Source: Nitriliruptoraceae bacterium
GTDB lineage: Bacteria; Actinomycetota; Nitriliruptoria; Nitriliruptorales; Nitriliruptoraceae
Direction: 5' to 3'
Assembly (NCBI GenBank): GCA_007120565.1
Contig: SKNK01000245.1
Location: 1-14,644 of the forward strand
DNA: 14,644 nucleotides
Part shown: in pieces, positions 13,512 through 14,644 of the stretch
Position numbering within the stretch: position 1 is the first letter of the stretch
Layout: each line of letters begins with the position of its first letter
Position numbers and translations under genes: made by a program
Notes under the pieces: model-generated
Seen by the model: the letters and a program-made list of their open reading frames with translations, nothing else
Database searches by the model: none
What the model was told of the DNA's origin: nothing

Positions 13512-14644
13512 GTGGGTGGCGGCGAAGATCGCAGGGACGTCGAGGTAGTGGTCGAGGTCGGCCCGGATGCGCTCACCCCGCGCGAGGTCATGGCCGTCGC
13601 CCGTGATGGTGCGGCGGTCACGCTCACCGAGGGAGCGCGCACGTCCCTGGCGACGGCCCGTGCGCACGTCGACGAGTTGGCGGCCGGCGAGGAACCGGCC
13701 TACGGAGTCTCGACCGGTTTCGGAGCGCTGGCGACCCGCCACATCCCACCGGAACGACGCACCCAGCTGCAACGCTCCCTGATCCGCTCCCACGCGGCAG
13801 GTTCGGGACCGGAGGTGGAGCGTGAGGTCACCCGCGCCATGATGGTCCTGCGCCTGCGCACCCTGGTCTCGGGACACACGGGGGTGCGTCCCGAGGTCGC
13901 GGACGCGATGGCCGGCCTGCTCAACGCCGGGCTGACCCCGGTCGTGCACGAGTACGGCAGCCTCGGCTGCTCCGGCGACCTCGCCCCCCTCTCCCACGTT
14001 GCGCTCGCGCTGATGGGGGAGGGCCAGGTTCGCGACGCCGACGGCACGTTGCTGCCTGCGGCCGAGGCACTGCAGGCCGCAGGGTTGGAGCCGGTCGAGC
14101 TTGCCGCCAAGGAGGGCCTGGCGCTGATCAACGGCACCGACGGGATGCTGGGGATGCTCTGCCTCGCCATCTGGGATCTCGCCCGGCTGCTGCAGGTCGC
14201 GGACCTGGCCGCCGCGATGAGCGTCGAAGCGCTGCTGGCCACCGACCGTGTCTTCGCCGCGGAACTGATGTCGATGCGTCCGCATCCTGGACAGCAGTCC
14301 AGCGCGGACAACGTGCGGCGTCTGCTCGAGGGATCCGGGATCGTCGCGAGCCACCGCACGCCCGACTGCAACCGCATCCAGGACGCCTACTCGCTGCGGT
14401 GCGCGCCCCAGGTGCACGGTGCCGCCCGAGATCTGCTGGCCCATGCCGAACTGGTCGCCAGTCGCGAGCTGTCGTCGGCGATCGACAACCCGGTCGTGAC
14501 CTCCGATGGGCGGGTCGAGTCCAACGGCAACTTCCATGGGGCGCCGGTTGGCTACACCCTCGACGTGCTCGCCATCCCGATCGCCGATGTCGGGTCGATG
14601 TCGGAGCGGCGGACCGATCGCTTCCTCGACGTCGACCGCAACCA
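13512..14644 (+). CDS. hutH: Histidine ammonia-lyase, 3'-truncated by window edge
   Basis: The first 377 residues of an enzyme normally around 510 long. It deaminates L-histidine to urocanate, the first step of histidine degradation, in the cytoplasm as a tetramer. The MIO electrophile forms from a tripeptide in YGSLGCSGDLAPLSH: here Cys153-Ser154-Gly155, where most family members have Ala-Ser-Gly. Other active-site landmarks are Tyr64 in AYGVSTGFG, INGTDGML, QDAYSLRCAPQVHGA and SSAIDNPVV followed by NGNFHGAP. The YSLRCAPQV signature and the GFG loop argue for histidine rather than phenylalanine or tyrosine as substrate. GTG 13512 is chosen for its AGGAGG; ATG 13476 would add 12 residues. The gene starts 109 bp after the VOC gene; the other hut genes may lie beyond the window. 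Confidence 0.95.
   Translation, partial: MGGGEDRRDVEVVVEVGPDALTPREVMAVARDGAAVTLTEGARTSLATARAHVDELAAGEEPAYGVSTGFGALATRHIPPERRTQLQRSLIRSHAAGSGPEVEREVTRAMMVLRLRTLVSGHTGVRPEVADAMAGLLNAGLTPVVHEYGSLGCSGDLAPLSHVALALMGEGQVRDADGTLLPAAEALQAAGLEPVELAAKEGLALINGTDGMLGMLCLAIWDLARLLQVADLAAAMSVEALLATDRVFAAELMSMRPHPGQQSSADNVRRLLEGSGIVASHRTPDCNRIQDAYSLRCAPQVHGAARDLLAHAELVASRELSSAIDNPVVTSDGRVESNGNFHGAPVGYTLDVLAIPIADVGSMSERRTDRFLDVDRN

Noticed and set aside
13968..13976. Cys-Ser-Gly instead of Ala-Ser-Gly in the histidine ammonia-lyase cofactor tripeptide
   Set aside because: It first looked like a novel MIO variant, but as I recall it is already known from Streptomyces and other actinobacterial histidine ammonia-lyases.
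13326..14537. Leftward open frame of 403 codons opposite hutH
   Set aside because: It is antisense to a well-conserved enzyme, has no recognisable motif, and starts and ends without ribosome binding site or neighbour logic.
1..14644. Mobile element, CRISPR array, tRNA or toxin-antitoxin pair
   Set aside because: No transposase or integrase, terminal repeats, regularly spaced repeat array, tRNA-like fold or paired small genes were found on either strand by eye.

Overview
The window is GC-rich and densely coding. It has GTG starts, strong AGGAGG-type ribosome binding sites and long antisense open frames, all typical of a high-GC actinobacterium. The histidine ammonia-lyase carries a Cys-Ser-Gly cofactor tripeptide of the kind I recall from Streptomyces enzymes, and there are a SARP-type regulator and a heliorhodopsin, which also fit Actinomycetota. 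A deep-branching lineage such as Nitriliruptoria is possible, but the sequence alone does not settle it. I see no rRNA, tRNA, CRISPR array, transposase or phage gene.

Layout. 1-981 (+): end of a NarL-type sensor histidine kinase and its LuxR-output response regulator, overlapping by 8 bp. 1053-1544 (+): a four-helix DoxX-like membrane protein, converging on and overlapping the next gene. 1483-7058 (-): four genes read right to left, a heliorhodopsin (7058-6252), a dienelactone-hydrolase-family protein (6107-5430), a lipoprotein of unknown function (5292-4660) and a 1006-residue regulator (4503-1483) with a MalT-like ATPase at the N-terminus and a SARP DNA-binding module at the C-terminus. 7348-10685 (+): transcribed divergently from the heliorhodopsin, a second lipoprotein and a membrane GGDEF-EAL protein. 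10682-11551 (-): arylamine N-acetyltransferase, whose stop codon interlocks with that of the GGDEF-EAL gene. 11720-14644 (+): a maleylacetate-reductase-like dehydrogenase, a VOC-fold protein and the first three quarters of histidine ammonia-lyase (hutH).

How the parts may work together. The most notable locus is the heliorhodopsin, whose retinal lysine, counterion glutamate and two core histidines are all present. It lies head to head with a lipoprotein/c-di-GMP gene pair and upstream of a SARP regulator. Tandem 11-bp repeats lie in front of the lipoprotein gene just upstream of that regulator. Its periodicity and GAGCG core resemble SARP operators, but their reading direction is opposite to the gene. 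A light- or envelope-stress-responsive regulatory module is a reasonable hypothesis, not a demonstrated one. The right-hand third looks catabolic (maleylacetate reduction, arylamine acetylation, histidine degradation). The 168-bp divergent region between the NAT and the reductase is rich in palindromes and has a plausible promoter with an overlapping operator.

Intergenic stretches are all shorter than 300 bp; the longest (7059-7347) separates the heliorhodopsin from the divergent lipoprotein.
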